Shown here one piece after another: positions 1 to 10,959 of a stretch of DNA of 64,000 nucleotides. Made by a program: the position numbers and the translations under genes. Numbering within the stretch: the first letter of the stretch is position 1; every line of letters begins with the position of its first letter. The notes below the pieces were generated by a model. The model saw nothing but the letters and a program-made list of their open reading frames with translations. It had not been told where the DNA came from and did not search any database. This DNA comes from Saccharina japonica (taxonomy: Eukaryota; Sar; Phaeophyceae; Laminariales; Laminariaceae): assembly GCA_008828725.1 (NCBI GenBank), contig MEHQ01003677.1:809484-873483 (forward strand). The letters are read 5' to 3'.

Positions 1-2700
1 CATGTGCATGTGGGGTGCTGCTGCTGCAAGCAGCTCAGGTGTGGATATTTTCTGCAGTGGACAGCGGGTGCTCGTGGAAGGTTCAGATCTTGCACGTCGT
101 TGGAGAACCAAATGATCCTCATAAAATGTCTGATTTTCAGTACACAACTGGGCGATAAAGGTCTGAATAGAGCAGTTTTAAGGCCGCTCGGGAAGGTTCG
201 GATTTTGAAAACCGTCAGTAAACAAGATACGCAAAAAATGTACTGGTGTAAGTGCACAACTGGCTACAACGGGCTGGTCAGGGGGGGGACAGGCTTCAGA
301 GCCGGAATAAGTTACTTGGATAAAGTAGGAAAAACGGGGGGATGATAGGAAAAAGTTTCATTTGCCTGACATAACCCAGCTCCTAAAGTCACTGGGAATA
401 GGGGGCGGGGGTTCCTGATGTCTGTGGTGAGGCGACTTGAAAGCACAGCCACAAGACAGGTTGCATGGCATGAACGCAAGCCACGACGCCTCGCCACCAC
501 GTGTATGAGTACATGCCACGCCAAGACCAACTGCTGTTGTTGTGGTTTGGCGCCGCGAAGAGACGCGCCGAGTGCGCTGTACTGGGCGTAGAACCCAAGC
601 GTCCGAAGCCACGCTGGCTGCCTCTGGTCTGGCGGCGACGCGCCGTGTGCGCTCGAGTCGACCTGTCTTGGTATTTTGTATTTTGACACAACGAAGCATC
701 CGAGCGTTGACTGACTACTGCTGCTGTACTGCTGCTGCTGCTGCTGCTGTAAAGTCTACGAGTACGGAGAGGCGCGCGCCGAGTGCGCTTCCCTTCGTGT
801 CTAGGCCCGAGCCCTCGCCAGCCGACTGTAGTTTGGCGACGGAGAGACGCACCGATCGTCGGCTGGTCGTCGGGCGCGAAGCAACGTCGCTGTGTCACCA
901 TCCAACCCATCGATCGTGCTGCTGCTGCTGCTGCTGTTGTTGATGCTGCTGCTTGCTTGCTGCGTGGATAACATCTTGAATTTAAGAGACCATGCCATTT
1001 TCGATCCGGTCAGATTTAGCACAAGCAAGAGGCCGTTTCCTATGCGGTACATGAAAGCAAGCCCACGACGGTTGCATGCATGAACGCAAGCCACGACGCC
1101 TCGCCACCACGTGTATGAGTACATGCCACGCCAAGACCAACTGCTGTTGTTGTGGTTTGGCGCCGCGAAGAGACGCGCCGAGTGCGCTGTACTGGGCGTA
1201 GAACCCAAGCGTCCGAAGCACGCTGGCTGCCTCTGGTCTGGCGGCGACGCGCCGTGTGCGCTCGAGTCGACCTGTCTTGGTATTTTGTTTTTGACACAAC
1301 GAAGCATCCGAGCGTTGACTGACTACTGCTGCTGTACTGCTGCTGCTGCTGCTGCTGTAAAGTCTACGAGTACGGAGAGGCGCGCGCCGAGTGCGCTTCC
1401 CTTCGTGTCTAGGCCCGAGCCCTCGCCAGCCGACTGTAGTGTTGGCGACGGAGAGACGCACCGATCGTCGGCTGGTCGTCGGGCGCGAAGCAACGTCGCT
1501 GTGTCACCATCCAACCCATCGATCGTGCTGCTGCTGCTGCTGCTGTTGTTGATGCTGCTGCTTGCTTGCTGCGTGGATAACATCTTGAATTTAGAGACCA
1601 TGCCATTTTTCGATCCGGTCAGATTTAGCACAAGCAAGAGGCCGTTTCCTATGCGGTCATGTGCATGTGGGGTGCTGCTGCTGCAAGCAGCTCAGGTGTA
1701 TTTCCTGCAGTGGACAGCGGGTGCTCGTGGAAGGTTCAGATCTTGCACGTCGTTGGAGAACCAAATGATCCTCATAAAATGTCTGATTTTCAGTACACAA
1801 CTGGGCGATAAAGGTCTGAATAGAGCAGTTTTAAGGCCGCTCGGGAAGGTTCGGATTTTGAAAACCGTCAGTAAACAAGATACGCAAAAAATGTACTGGT
1901 GTAAGTGCACAACTGGCTACAACGGGCTGGTCAGGGGGGGGACAGGCTTCAGAGCCGGAATAAGTTACTTGGATAAAGTAGGAAAAACGGGGGGATGATA
2001 GGAAAAAGTTTCATTTGCCTGACATAACCCAGCTCCTAAAGTCACTGGGAATAGGGGGCGGGGGTTCCTGATGTCTGTGGTGAGGCGACTTGAAAGCACA
2101 GCCAGCAGACGGTTGCATGCATGAACGCAAGCCACGACGCCTCGCCACCACGTGTATGAGTACATGCCACGCCAAGACCAACTGCTGTTGTTGTGGTTTG
2201 GCGCCGCGAAGAGACGCGCCGAGTGCGCTGTACTGGGCGTAGAACCCAAGCGTCCGAAGCCACGCTGGCTGCCTCTGGTCTGGCGGCGACGCGCCGTGTG
2301 CGCTCGAGTCGACCTGTCTTGGTATTTTGTATTTTGACACAACGAAGCATCCGAGCGTTGACTGACTACTGCTGCTGTACTGCTGCTGCTGCTGCTGCTG
2401 TAAAGTCTACGAGTACGGAGAGGCGCGCGCCGAGTGCGCTTCCCTTCGTGTCTAGGCCCGAGCCCTCGCCAGCCGACTGTAGTTTGGCGACGGAGAGACG
2501 CACCGATCGTCGGCTGGTCGTCGGGCGCGAAGCAACGTCGCTGTGTCACCATCCAACCCATCGATCGTGCTGCTGCTGCTGCTGCTGTTGTTGATGCTGC
2601 TGCTTGCTTGCTGCGTGGATAACATCTTGAATTTAAGAGACCATGCCATTTTTCGATCCGGTCAGATTTAGCACAAGCAAGAGGCCGTTTCCTATGCGGT
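1..2700. repeat. Complex tandem array, modules A-B-B-A-B
   Basis: Two modules alternate. Module A (about 455 bp) lies at 1-459 and 1658-2111. Module B (about 590-610 bp) lies at 460-1070, 1071-1657 and 2112-2700. Copies differ by only a few substitutions and small indels. Module B has two CTG runs, one near its middle and one near its 3' end, and ends each time with cctatgcggt. The order A-B-B-A-B implies unequal exchange, and since the window opens at the first base of a module A, the array probably continues upstream. Long frames on both strands are by-products of the CTG runs and the compositional bias. No coding is claimed. Confidence 0.93.
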
Positions 2701-2710
2701 TATTTTCAGT

Positions 2711-2795
2711 CTCACCACGGTGGGATTTGAACTCGGGTACCAATGCTACTAGTAGTAGCCTTTGGAGCTGACCACTACTCTACCGGGCGACCGCT
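2711..2795 (-). other. tRNA-like sequence (possible SINE head)
   Basis: On the minus strand, TAGAGTAGTGG (2772-2782) matches a pol III box A and AGTTCAAATCC (2723-2733) matches box B except for its first base. They are 49 bp apart start to start, near tRNA spacing. The T-stem and acceptor stem do not pair well, and the anticodon region is replaced by a small hairpin (GCTACT/AGTAGC). A tRNA-derived SINE or pseudogene is more likely than a working tRNA gene. Confidence 0.35.
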
Positions 2796-2800
2796 ATATA

Positions 2801-4009
2801 GCCACCAATAGCCCCATGCTTTTTCTTAGTATAATACACCACTATACATCTATACGAAGTATACAAAGACCGACTGTATGTTAATATTTATTCAAAACGT
2901 CCCTTATAGTCTGGTACAGAATCCCGCACTACGCATATAGCTTTGAGTTTTTCTGTACTGCAGCCTAGTTTTCGATACTGCTGTACAGAAGGCAACGAAT
3001 TACTCTATTTCTGTGGAGATTGCGAGGCGATTAACATACACGAACAAAGCAGTCATCACAAACACAGCATGGGGGGGAGGTGGGTGGTACAAACAGCGAC
3101 ACAACCTACAAAATCACCTAGCAGCAGCAGCGTATCACATCGCATTGTACTCTGTGCGTCGTTCGTTAGGCTTTGACGTATATGGCCGAGCAGGCACGTG
3201 TACGGTACATAGCAGGACCTACGACTGCTACAGTACCATAGTTTGATAGTCCAGCCGCGATACATTACATTTGTATATATGGTACACAGCAGCACGAGAA
3301 CTGTCGTTGCATCGGTATCGCCGTGCCGAGTGGACGCACCCGCTATAATTGAGGGGCTCGTTGAATAATGTTGCTTGGAACACCTCAGCGGCGATAACTG
3401 TGAACCAAGCTTAAAGGCAGCCGCCGGCATTTGATTTGCAGTAGCGACGAATAGACAGCAAGGGTCCCTGTCCGCCCAAGCCTGCTCGGCCGGAAGGGTG
3501 CTTGTAATTATTTTCCTAGCAAGTGTGGTACCAGTTGTTATACTTCACGGTTTTTTTCTTCAGTGGTCTGCTGCTGTATTCAAGTATAAACCTGCCGGAA
3601 GGCCGAAATATTTTCGACCTTGGCGAATAGCCGAATGGCCACATACACATAGACTTACTTACAAGAACGGTGGGAATGAGGAGCGTGACAGACGCCTTCA
3701 AGTGGTCAAACTCCTGACTGCATTAAGCTACTGCGTTGGCGGTGTACGCGTCGCGCGCCAAAAAAAAGCAAAGCGATTATTTGTTTTCTCAACCCACGAA
3801 AAAATAGTTTGACAGACAGCCTTGACGCTTGACAAACTTCACTCATGACCGTCAACAGACATCTTTGCCCGCCTTGTGCCACAGCCTCCCCGGAATTACG
3901 TCACTGGGACCGGCGTGCATCTGCCCTGCACGCGGCTGATATTCAAAAATAATAGTAATAAATGTGGAACTCCCAGTGGTCGCAGTTTTTTCTCGGGATC
4001 TGCTGGAGG
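2801..4009. other. No supportable gene
   Basis: AT-rich unique-looking DNA. Frames here are short, lack recognisable motifs and overlap one another. A short string at 3893-3913 around cgtcactgggaccgg recurs at about 29017-29037, so this flank also has a dispersed relative. Confidence 0.5.
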
Positions 4010-4440
4010 GGTGCTCGGCGAGCGTGCTGCTGTGCTCGAGGTGCGCTCACCAAGATGCCGATACTCGGCCGAGGCCCATGGTGTGTGCTTGGCTGTCGAG
4101 GCGTGCAAAAACTGTCGCGATGCCGCTGTTGTAAGCCAAGAACGAGCTTTGAGGGTCGAGGGGACAAGGGGGTACCCGTCGTTTGATTTGAGGGGGTCAC
4201 TTTTCTTACGCTTACTGACTTGATTTCGGGGGTCACTTTTCTGTCACGCTGATTTACTTGAAAACTGGGGCAACTTTTGTCACGCCTATTATCTTGAAAA
4301 TCGGGCTTCACTTTTGGGATTATGCTTTCTGAGTCTCCGGTCCAAGGACCGGAGAACAGAAATATTGCTCGAGTTCTGGGCGAACACGCGTCTTCTAGGT
4401 AATATTTTAAGTGATAAATACAAGGCCTCGTGTGAGGAAC
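4010..4440 (+). repeat. Dispersed block, partner of about 27055-28100
   Basis: The stretch at about 4059-4365 matches 27137-27362 closely, including the run from gaggcccatggtgtgtgc to the palindrome ccggtccaaggaccgg. The stretch at about 4392-4440 (gtcttctaggt ... cctcgtgtgagga) matches 28036-28095. The order is the same in both places, so this is probably the diverged 5' shoulder of the large duplicated unit that becomes clear at 4614/30617. Confidence 0.85.
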
Positions 4441-5826
4441 ACAACAACTCGTACGTAGGTCCTCGTTGTCCAGCCAGTCAGAGCACCTCGGTCCAGTGAC
4501 CACCCGTAAAATTTTCAGCGTTTTGCGATTTCGTGCGTTTTGGCTTCGCGATCTAGTGGTTTATCTAGCAGCTGCTGCATGCGGCTGGCGTGAACAACGC
4601 AGACAGTCACATCACTGGTGCACTCGTGCCTTTGTGCAATGTTCAGCTGGTCAACCAAGTGCTAAGGAACACACTCAAAATGGGCGCGATATTCGACGAT
4701 AACGACGATTTTGTCTGTCTTTAAAACTCGGGGGACTGATAGCAGCGGGATTCGTCGTCGAACGACATAGTGTCGAGAGCCACCACACACTTATCTTGTT
4801 TAGTTGAAGAACACCGCAACAATCAGGCTCACTTTAGACCGATTAAACGTACGCCGTCCATATTAGTGCAATGTTGTTATTTTGGCGCTCAATTTCCCAC
4901 CTGCTACCACTGTGCGCTGACACAGATCGCAAAATACCAAAGACCCCTATCTATAAACGATTCGCCCCTACTCTGCCCTGGCCGTCTCTAATGCACCAAT
5001 CCGCACCGTCACGAGTTTTTGTACAGTGTCGCACACTGCTATAGCGGCTCTTACGGCAGCTTTTATAGACGCATGCGACGGAGGGAGAGAGGGTGTACCT
5101 GCAATGTTCCGGGACTGCTCGCATTACTTCGCTCTATATTTCTCACCCGGACACTGTCTTTTAAGAACCAATGCGACCCGCCGTTACCGACATGGAGAGC
5201 TCCTAGAGCCTAGCTACAACAGGTCTGCAACGGAAACAAAATAATAGAAACTATTTAAACGATGATGGGTACGCAGTAGTTACTTGGCTGTTCAGAAGCC
5301 ACCGCCCGTGAGAGATTCATTCACTCTAAAACGTGACGCAGTAAGCGTCTCCATCGCTTGCCCCTATAGTTTAACGTTTCGGTATGACCAGCGCAGTTTA
5401 ACAGTACTAGCCTGCAACAGGGTCTGTCTCAGTAAAAGTACTTGACTCGCGCTCCCGAACCTCTAAAGTTTTAAATTAAACAAACGTATTAAAAAAAAAA
5501 ATTACAACTACTGTATATATACTTGCGCGCGCGAGACAAAGCCAGAGGCAAGCGTCGAACGTCACCCTCAGCACATATAGACGCGGGAGTCCACCCTCCA
5601 CCGGCTGTCCACGGACATGGGCTTTTTCTGAACCGAGAACAATGCGGTCGCTACAAGACGCCACACTCAACAAAGCGGGGGATATTACTTACTATACGAA
5701 CGAACGGATAGTCCACATGGTGGCCGCGCATAACACTTGACAACGCAATGAATGCGTTTCGCATGAGCAGGGCGATGATGTATCGCGAAAGCTCACACCG
5801 GGGTATCTCTCGCGCATCGCGTGAGG

Positions 5827-6126
5827 TCAGTCGAACAGGAATGCCTGCGCGTGATGTACCCTGCGGCCCCATGGCCCCAGCTCGCTGTCACCGACGTGCG
5901 GGACCCACTTCTTCATGGCGTACTTCGTCCCGCCAATCGGTTCCAGGTGGCAGATCAGCCCGTTTGTCACACGTGACCTAGTGCACACGACGTAGTACCC
6001 CACGGTGGGACTGCGGGTGCGATCCTTGAGCACGAACGTGTCCACCATTTCGCCAGTTTCCGCCTGCTTTTGCCGGATGCCCTCGCAGCGGCTAGCCCAG
6101 CCAATCGTTTCGAGGAATGTCTCCAC
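5827..6126 (-). CDS. Unknown conserved protein block A, copy 1
   Basis: Open block of 99 codons ending in a TGA shared with the paralogue at 31782-32081. I count 77 of 99 identical residues and no indel. The longest shared runs are PTVGYYVVCTRSRVTN and LICHLEPIGGTK, with MVDTF, LGPWGRRV and the C-terminal FLFD also shared. The nominal first codon is GTG, which is not credible for a nuclear gene; in both copies it follows taccag, so this may be the last exon of a longer gene entered at a CAG/G acceptor, or the frame may continue upstream. Upstream the copies differ by one base, so at least one is broken or the join is intronic. It lies downstream of B on the same strand. I do not recognise the family and assign no function. 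Confidence 0.6.
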   Translation of the reverse strand: METFLETIGWASRCEGIRQKQAETGEMVDTFVLKDRTRSPTVGYYVVCTRSRVTNGLICHLEPIGGTKYAMKKWVPHVGDSELGPWGRRVHHAQAFLFD

Positions 6127-7440
6127 CTGGTAGCGATGCGTATGAAGATTTCGGTCAGGACGTTTGTCGGGCCGAGGTCGGACAAGCCTACGCCCGTGCC
6201 ATAATTGTACCTCCTGGTGCGTGCGAGCTATTAATGTTCCAGCTTAACGCCCCCAACTCTATCAGCCACGAATATTGCCGCTAGCAACGCGGGTGTCATC
6301 TCTAACCGGCGCTGCGATGGGGCATGCATTCTAACTGGTTTTGGCTCAAGTATTTTCGACTGAATATTGGAGTACTTATTGACTTAGGGTCTACTGTACC
6401 TAGTAAAGCACATGCCTTACGAGGCAAGTACCATTAATGAATGTCTTATCGGTTGTTTTAGCACTCGTGTTTCGGTATTACAGGCGAAGACCATGGGGCT
6501 CCAGAGAAAGGGGACATCGTTTCGTAAGGCCGTTTGTGAGTGATATATCATGGGCCTCTTAGGTTTTGACAACTAACACTGAATGTCGTCAACTAGTCTG
6601 GATCGGTTTTTAACAAATCGCGAAAACAATGATTTCATCAAGTACCTAGCCTAGCCCACGGGGTTCTGCATATTTCTACAGACGGTAGCGACTGGGCCAG
6701 TAGCTCTTGAGTCGTGGTTAAGACATGCACTGCATGAGCCACCACAGGCGAACACCGCCACGGCATCCTCCTAAACTGTAAAGCTAGTGAGGAATCTCCT
6801 CGAAATAAAGGTTGACCTCCTACGGCAGCCTACATCCAATTGTATATAACACTGGCCGCCATAAACAGTAGAATAAGGTGATATCGGCTAGAGGTTTGGT
6901 CGAGGTCCTAGGGCTGGCACAAGCAACGAAAACATGTCCTGACCTACCTCGGGCTTTATAAAGGCCAACAACAGTCAGCGTTATAAGGAAACACAAATAT
7001 GTTGGTTTTAGTTGGGTCCCTGAAACTGGCACCAGCGGCGGAAATGTGTCCTGGCACGATCCACGCAAAAAATATCAGCACCCATCAGGCGTTTCTGTAG
7101 GAAGCTTTTTTCGTGTTCACAATTTTATCTGAACGAGGTTGCTACAAGGGTTGCAACGACATGTCTGTCGAACGTCTCGCGCTAATTATCAGAAGAGTTT
7201 GCTGCTGAGGGGCACTCTAAATGACTCTCAAACCGCACAACTCTGATCCTCCTAAACTCAACTTGATGTAGGTCCGAATGTCCACCTCGACAGGTTTAAG
7301 GAATTGGTCTTGAACATATTGATTGCATACGTGTTGTGTTCACTACCCCCTTTGGACTCGTCGACAAAATGTTTGATTAGTCTTCCTCGGGAATTCGGGA
7401 TTATGTAAGGCCCAAATACGGGTTTCGCACTCTTGTGTTT
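6127..7440. other. Inter-block DNA of copy 1 without a gene
   Basis: Collinear but indel-rich relative to about 32082-33340 in copy 2. Neither copy keeps a shared open frame, so I read it as noncoding (spacer or intron). A recurring phrase resembling a gtgagga(a/g)tctc ... ctac(c/g)(g/c)(t/c)agc(a/c)t string occurs near 6790-6835, as near 7840-7880, 27930-27985 and 32775-32830. Confidence 0.5.
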
Positions 7441-7640
7441 TCCCATGGAAGTCTATGAACACTTTGATGGGAGCTTCCACTACTCCCTTGGAAGTAACTC
7501 GTGATGGAAGCTTCTATGGAGGTAGTGGAAGTTTCCGCGAAGTTTAGTGGAAAATTATGTGGAAGCGTCGATGGAAGCTTGCACAGAAGCTTCCGCTAAT
7601 TCAGCGGGAGCTACTTCCGCGGAAGCTTTCGTGGACACGT
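7441..7640. repeat. GGAAGCTTCC-type palindromic array, block 1
   Basis: Dense degenerate repetition of a palindromic 10-mer core (ggaagcttcc and one-base variants such as ggaagtttcc and ggaagctttc), joined by short linkers such as actacttcc. Blocks of the same motif occur at 8165-8280 and 8870-9660 and in copy 2. The motif has no in-frame stop in several frames, which creates long repetitive frames on both strands. I do not treat those as genes. Confidence 0.8.
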
Positions 7641-8175
7641 GCTACGGTAGAGGTAGCACTTTTAGGCTGAATCGTTTTCTGAACGATCGGGCTCCTTAAC
7701 CCAAATTCGTCGGAATTTCATTTTTGTGACGAAATATGTTGCAGAGTATACTTCGGTCATGATATTTCGCATCCGGCAGCACTTTTATTTTCCTCCAAAA
7801 TCGCTTTTTCGGTGAGGCATGACCCTCCTTAAGTGAGGAGCTCAGAAAAAACATGGTGCACCTCTACCGTAGCATACGTCCGTGTGCTTGCATAAAATCT
7901 TTCGTAGAAGTTCCGCATGGTACGGTGGCCTGCATGCAGGTGCAATGTGAAGTTTCTGATGGTGGTCACTTGAAAAGCTCCAAATCTCACCCGAAAACAG
8001 TTTTAGATAAAAACAAAAGTGCTACCCGATGAGCGATCCCGCGGCCTTCTTCATGAAACGAACAATGCATAACATAAGGATGAAATTCCAACGAGTTGGG
8101 GTTGAGGGTCCCCCGTCAGTCCGAAAACAATCAGCCAAAATGTGCTACCTCTATCGTTGCACGCATCAAGTAGTC
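7641..8175. repeat. Diverged long inverted repeat pair
   Basis: About 7641-7815 is related to the reverse complement of about 7975-8175: both arms share a gaggtagcac(a/t)ttt(a/t)ggctga start, an inner ttcgt(c/t)ggaatttcat string and a (g/a)gtagcactttt end. A second, perfect 15-bp inverted pair, tgctacggtagaggt and its complement, flanks about 7642-7875. A further relative of the arm lies at about 10970-11060. This looks like a small dispersed inverted-repeat family nested inside the duplicated unit. Confidence 0.6.
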
Positions 8176-9660
8176 GAAGCTTCCGTGGAAATCTGGCGCC
8201 ATCCCCACTACGTCCGCGGGGGCAACTCCCGTTGTAGTCTTCGTGAGCTTCCATGGAAGCTTCCGCGAAAGTCCGAACTATGTTTGGGGCAGTAGAGTCC
8301 TCAACGTGGAATAAATAGAGATCACACCATTCTGGAAATATTCCGCGTGAGGAAATGCGAGGAAACGCAACAAGCTTCAGTTGGCGCCCTGCTCCCGCCT
8401 CGTACGTGAAGCCCTCAGTGGGACGCGTGTTATGACAAGTAAGAGGCACGCATATTCTTTTTATCGAAAATGTTTTGGGATTGACGGGGCTTCTCAGCCG
8501 GCCGCACTGCCCAACATCGGTTATGTTTTAGCAAAAGACAACGCAGTATACCTACTATAGGTAGGCCGTCGGATTGCTGATCAAGTTTGGCTTATACGTT
8601 TTGTGTAGCCTAATTGTTTTTTGGGTGATACTTAGTATATTGATATCCTAAACCGTATTCAAACGAGTTAGTCCCAGATAATTGCAGGTGCACCTCTACT
8701 GTCGCATTAGCCGTGGACCCTTCGCCTTCGGCATCCTGCTCGCATTTGAGATCGCAGACAATATTCAGCCCTCAGCAGGATCCCCGCGGGGCTCACCAGC
8801 CACCCCGATCCCAGGCCTCTCACTGGTCGTCCAACCTACGAAACAAAACACATCGTGAAACATAAACTCTCCAATAGCTGCCATGGAAGTGGTGAAAGCT
8901 TTCATGGAAGCAGTGAAAGTTTTCAGGAATTTGCAAGGTTCCATCGGAGTATCGGAGAAGCTCACGTGGAAGCTGTGAAATGTCCCTGCTTATTCCGTCG
9001 ACCCACGCGGTCTCCGGCACTACTGTGTGTTTTCATGGAACTCCATTGAAACATATTTCTAAGATGTGGAAGCTTCTACGAAAGTTCTCGGAGCCTCCGT
9101 GAAAGTAGTGAACACATCCGTGTAAGCTTCCACTACTTCCACTGAAGCGATATTCATAGAGTAAGCTTCCATGGAAGCTTCCACAACTTCCACCGAAGCT
9201 CCCGTAGAAGTCCGAAGTATGTCCATGGAAGCTTCCACTACTTCTATAAAAAGTTGCGTGGAATTCCGAACTACTTCCATGGAAGCTGCCAACAACTCTA
9301 TGATAGTTACTGCACACGTGTAGGTAAGCTTCCATTTTGTTCCAGAGGGGATGCGTGGGAGGTAGTGCAAGCGAATGGATATTTGTGCAAGATCCAAGAC
9401 GTTTGTGGGAGTAAATACGGCTCCTCGGAAACTTCCGTGGACACCCCCACCGATACTTTCACAGACAATTCCACTTGGAACCTCCACGGAAGGTTCCACG
9501 GCGATGGGGAGCTGAAAATTTCCGTAGCTTTCACGTAACACTTCCATGTATTCCATAGAATCTTCCACGGCTTTCACGGTATCCACGCTAGCTTCCACCA
9601 ATTCCATGAAAATGTTAAACCCTTCCATGGAAGCGGCAGAAACTTCCATGGGAATATCCA
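8176..9660. repeat. GGAAGCTTCC-type palindromic arrays, blocks 2-3
   Basis: Short block at about 8165-8280, then a long dense block at about 8870-9660 of ttccatggaagcttcc-like palindromes spaced every 15-40 bp. The plus-strand frames read as repeats of GSFHGSS-like peptides and the minus-strand frames as VEASMEV-like peptides, as expected when a stop-free palindrome is translated both ways. Between 8290 and 8870 the sequence is unique and shows no gene. Copy 2 holds the corresponding arrays at about 33340-33610, 34230-34740 and 36368-36580. Confidence 0.8.
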
Positions 9661-10200
9661 TCTACTTCCGAAACAAACCATAATAGTGCACCAGCCCCAC
9701 CGAACAACAAATAAACGGCCAAATACCTGGCGTCATAAATACGAACACATGGCTTTGTTTCTTGAACTGGTCGACAGGGGCTTACAAAACACGGCGTGGA
9801 CTTTCCAACTGATGATACTTGTTTTTTCTTTTTCAGCTTGAACCAGGCTGCATCCGACATTTCGGCTACAGGAGCACGGCTCTCCGTCGGCGACCGTGCA
9901 CGCCTTGGCTACCCTTCCACGCTTGGCCGGGGCTCATCGACTTTGACTCCCTCTTCCCACAGCCATGCAGACTCTATTAAAAACTGACCATGACAAGAAG
10001 ACCGGTCTACGTAAAGGATCGGAGTAACATTAGGGGGTATGCAAGGCAGAACCTATAGGGGCTGTTCTTCATGATCGTTACTAGGGGATTGGCAGGAACA
10101 GCTCCAATATGTTACACCCAAAGTAACCTTTACGCGCAAACCTGATCACCACCCATTACTGTTGTCAATGATCGGACTGGTTGACGTGCTACGAGCTGGA
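9661..10200. other. Spacer downstream of block B, copy 1
   Basis: Collinear with about 36600-37430. A short stretch around 9885-9975 is well conserved and reads in one plus frame as LSVGD..R.GYPST..RG.STLTP in both copies, but the frames open differently in each copy and the piece is short, so coding is not supported. Confidence 0.4.
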
Positions 10201-10755
10201 TCAGACCACGATACAACTTGCATTCCCACGTGCCTTTGAGCAGGCGCGATTTTGACCTGACTCTCCGTTACTCACCAACTCGCTGCGTTCAATCCTCAAG
10301 TACCCGCGCTCAATCCTTTGAAATGGGGGTGGGATAGAGCTGTCCAACACATAGACGCGATCCTTGATGGACGATAGCATGGCACCTCTGCCTCGCAAGG
10401 CACCGGGGAAGAGGCGGCGGACATGATGGCGGCTGTTCCATTCTTCCCGCACGTACGCCACCTCCATCTCATACGAGAAACTGGTTTCCTCGTACTTGAA
10501 TAAGATGTTGTCCAACGTGATTGTCTCTTCCTGCTGATAGCATGCTTCCGCCTTGTGCTCTATCTCAACCTGCAGCCCGGTTGACCTTTCCAATGGTCGA
10601 GAAATCTTGAGCGTTACTGGCGGCACATCCGACGCCAGCTGAAGCCGGCCGTAAAGCTGGTAGTACCTGGCGCCGTCCGAGTAGCCGAGGGTGCCATCTC
10701 TGTCTGCGCGGAGGACTGGTCTGCTTGTGTATGGCAGCCATGATGTCGTCGCCAT
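10201..10755 (-). CDS. Unknown conserved protein B, copy 1
   Basis: 184-codon frame starting at an ATG shared with copy 2 (both begin MATT). Blocks shared with the paralogue at 37434-37976 include ADRDGTLGYSDG, YGRLQLAS, EETITLDNILFKYEET, EEWNSRH, VRRLF, ALRGRGAMLSSI and RVYVLDSSIP. The copies differ by in-frame length changes only (around residues 58-75), while the surrounding DNA has indels of every size, which argues for past protein-level constraint. There is no signal peptide, membrane segment or zinc motif visible. The C-terminal tail past about residue 160 is unlike copy 2. An upstream conserved stretch (to about 10880) is frame-disrupted here but open in copy 2, so the native protein may start further upstream. 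The family is not recognised and no function is proposed. Confidence 0.65.
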   Translation of the reverse strand: MATTSWLPYTSRPVLRADRDGTLGYSDGARYYQLYGRLQLASDVPPVTLKISRPLERSTGLQVEIEHKAEACYQQEETITLDNILFKYEETSFSYEMEVAYVREEWNSRHHVRRLFPGALRGRGAMLSSIKDRVYVLDSSIPPPFQRIERGYLRIERSELVSNGESGQNRACSKARGNASCIVV

Positions 10756-10959
10756 CCTGTCGCTAGCGTGTTCGCATGAATGTTTGCGGAGCGGTGGTTT
10801 ATGATGGGGGCCGGGAGTGGACGATCGATATGATCGATTTCGTACAGTAGTTGGTGCTTGAAGTCTGCTATTGACGTCAAGCTCTGTGTTGAGTCGTGCT
10901 GCGATAGAGGCAGCCCTTTCGGAAAAAAACGCCTTCTGAATGGCAAGGCCCCCTAGCCC

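Noticed and set aside
1111-1998. 295-codon frame in the tandem array
   Set aside because: Spans a module boundary and is broken in the sister modules by single-base indels.
9033-9661. Long frames coding GSFHGSS or VEASMEV repeats
   Set aside because: Both strands are open because the repeated unit is a stop-free palindrome; frames are not kept in copy 2.
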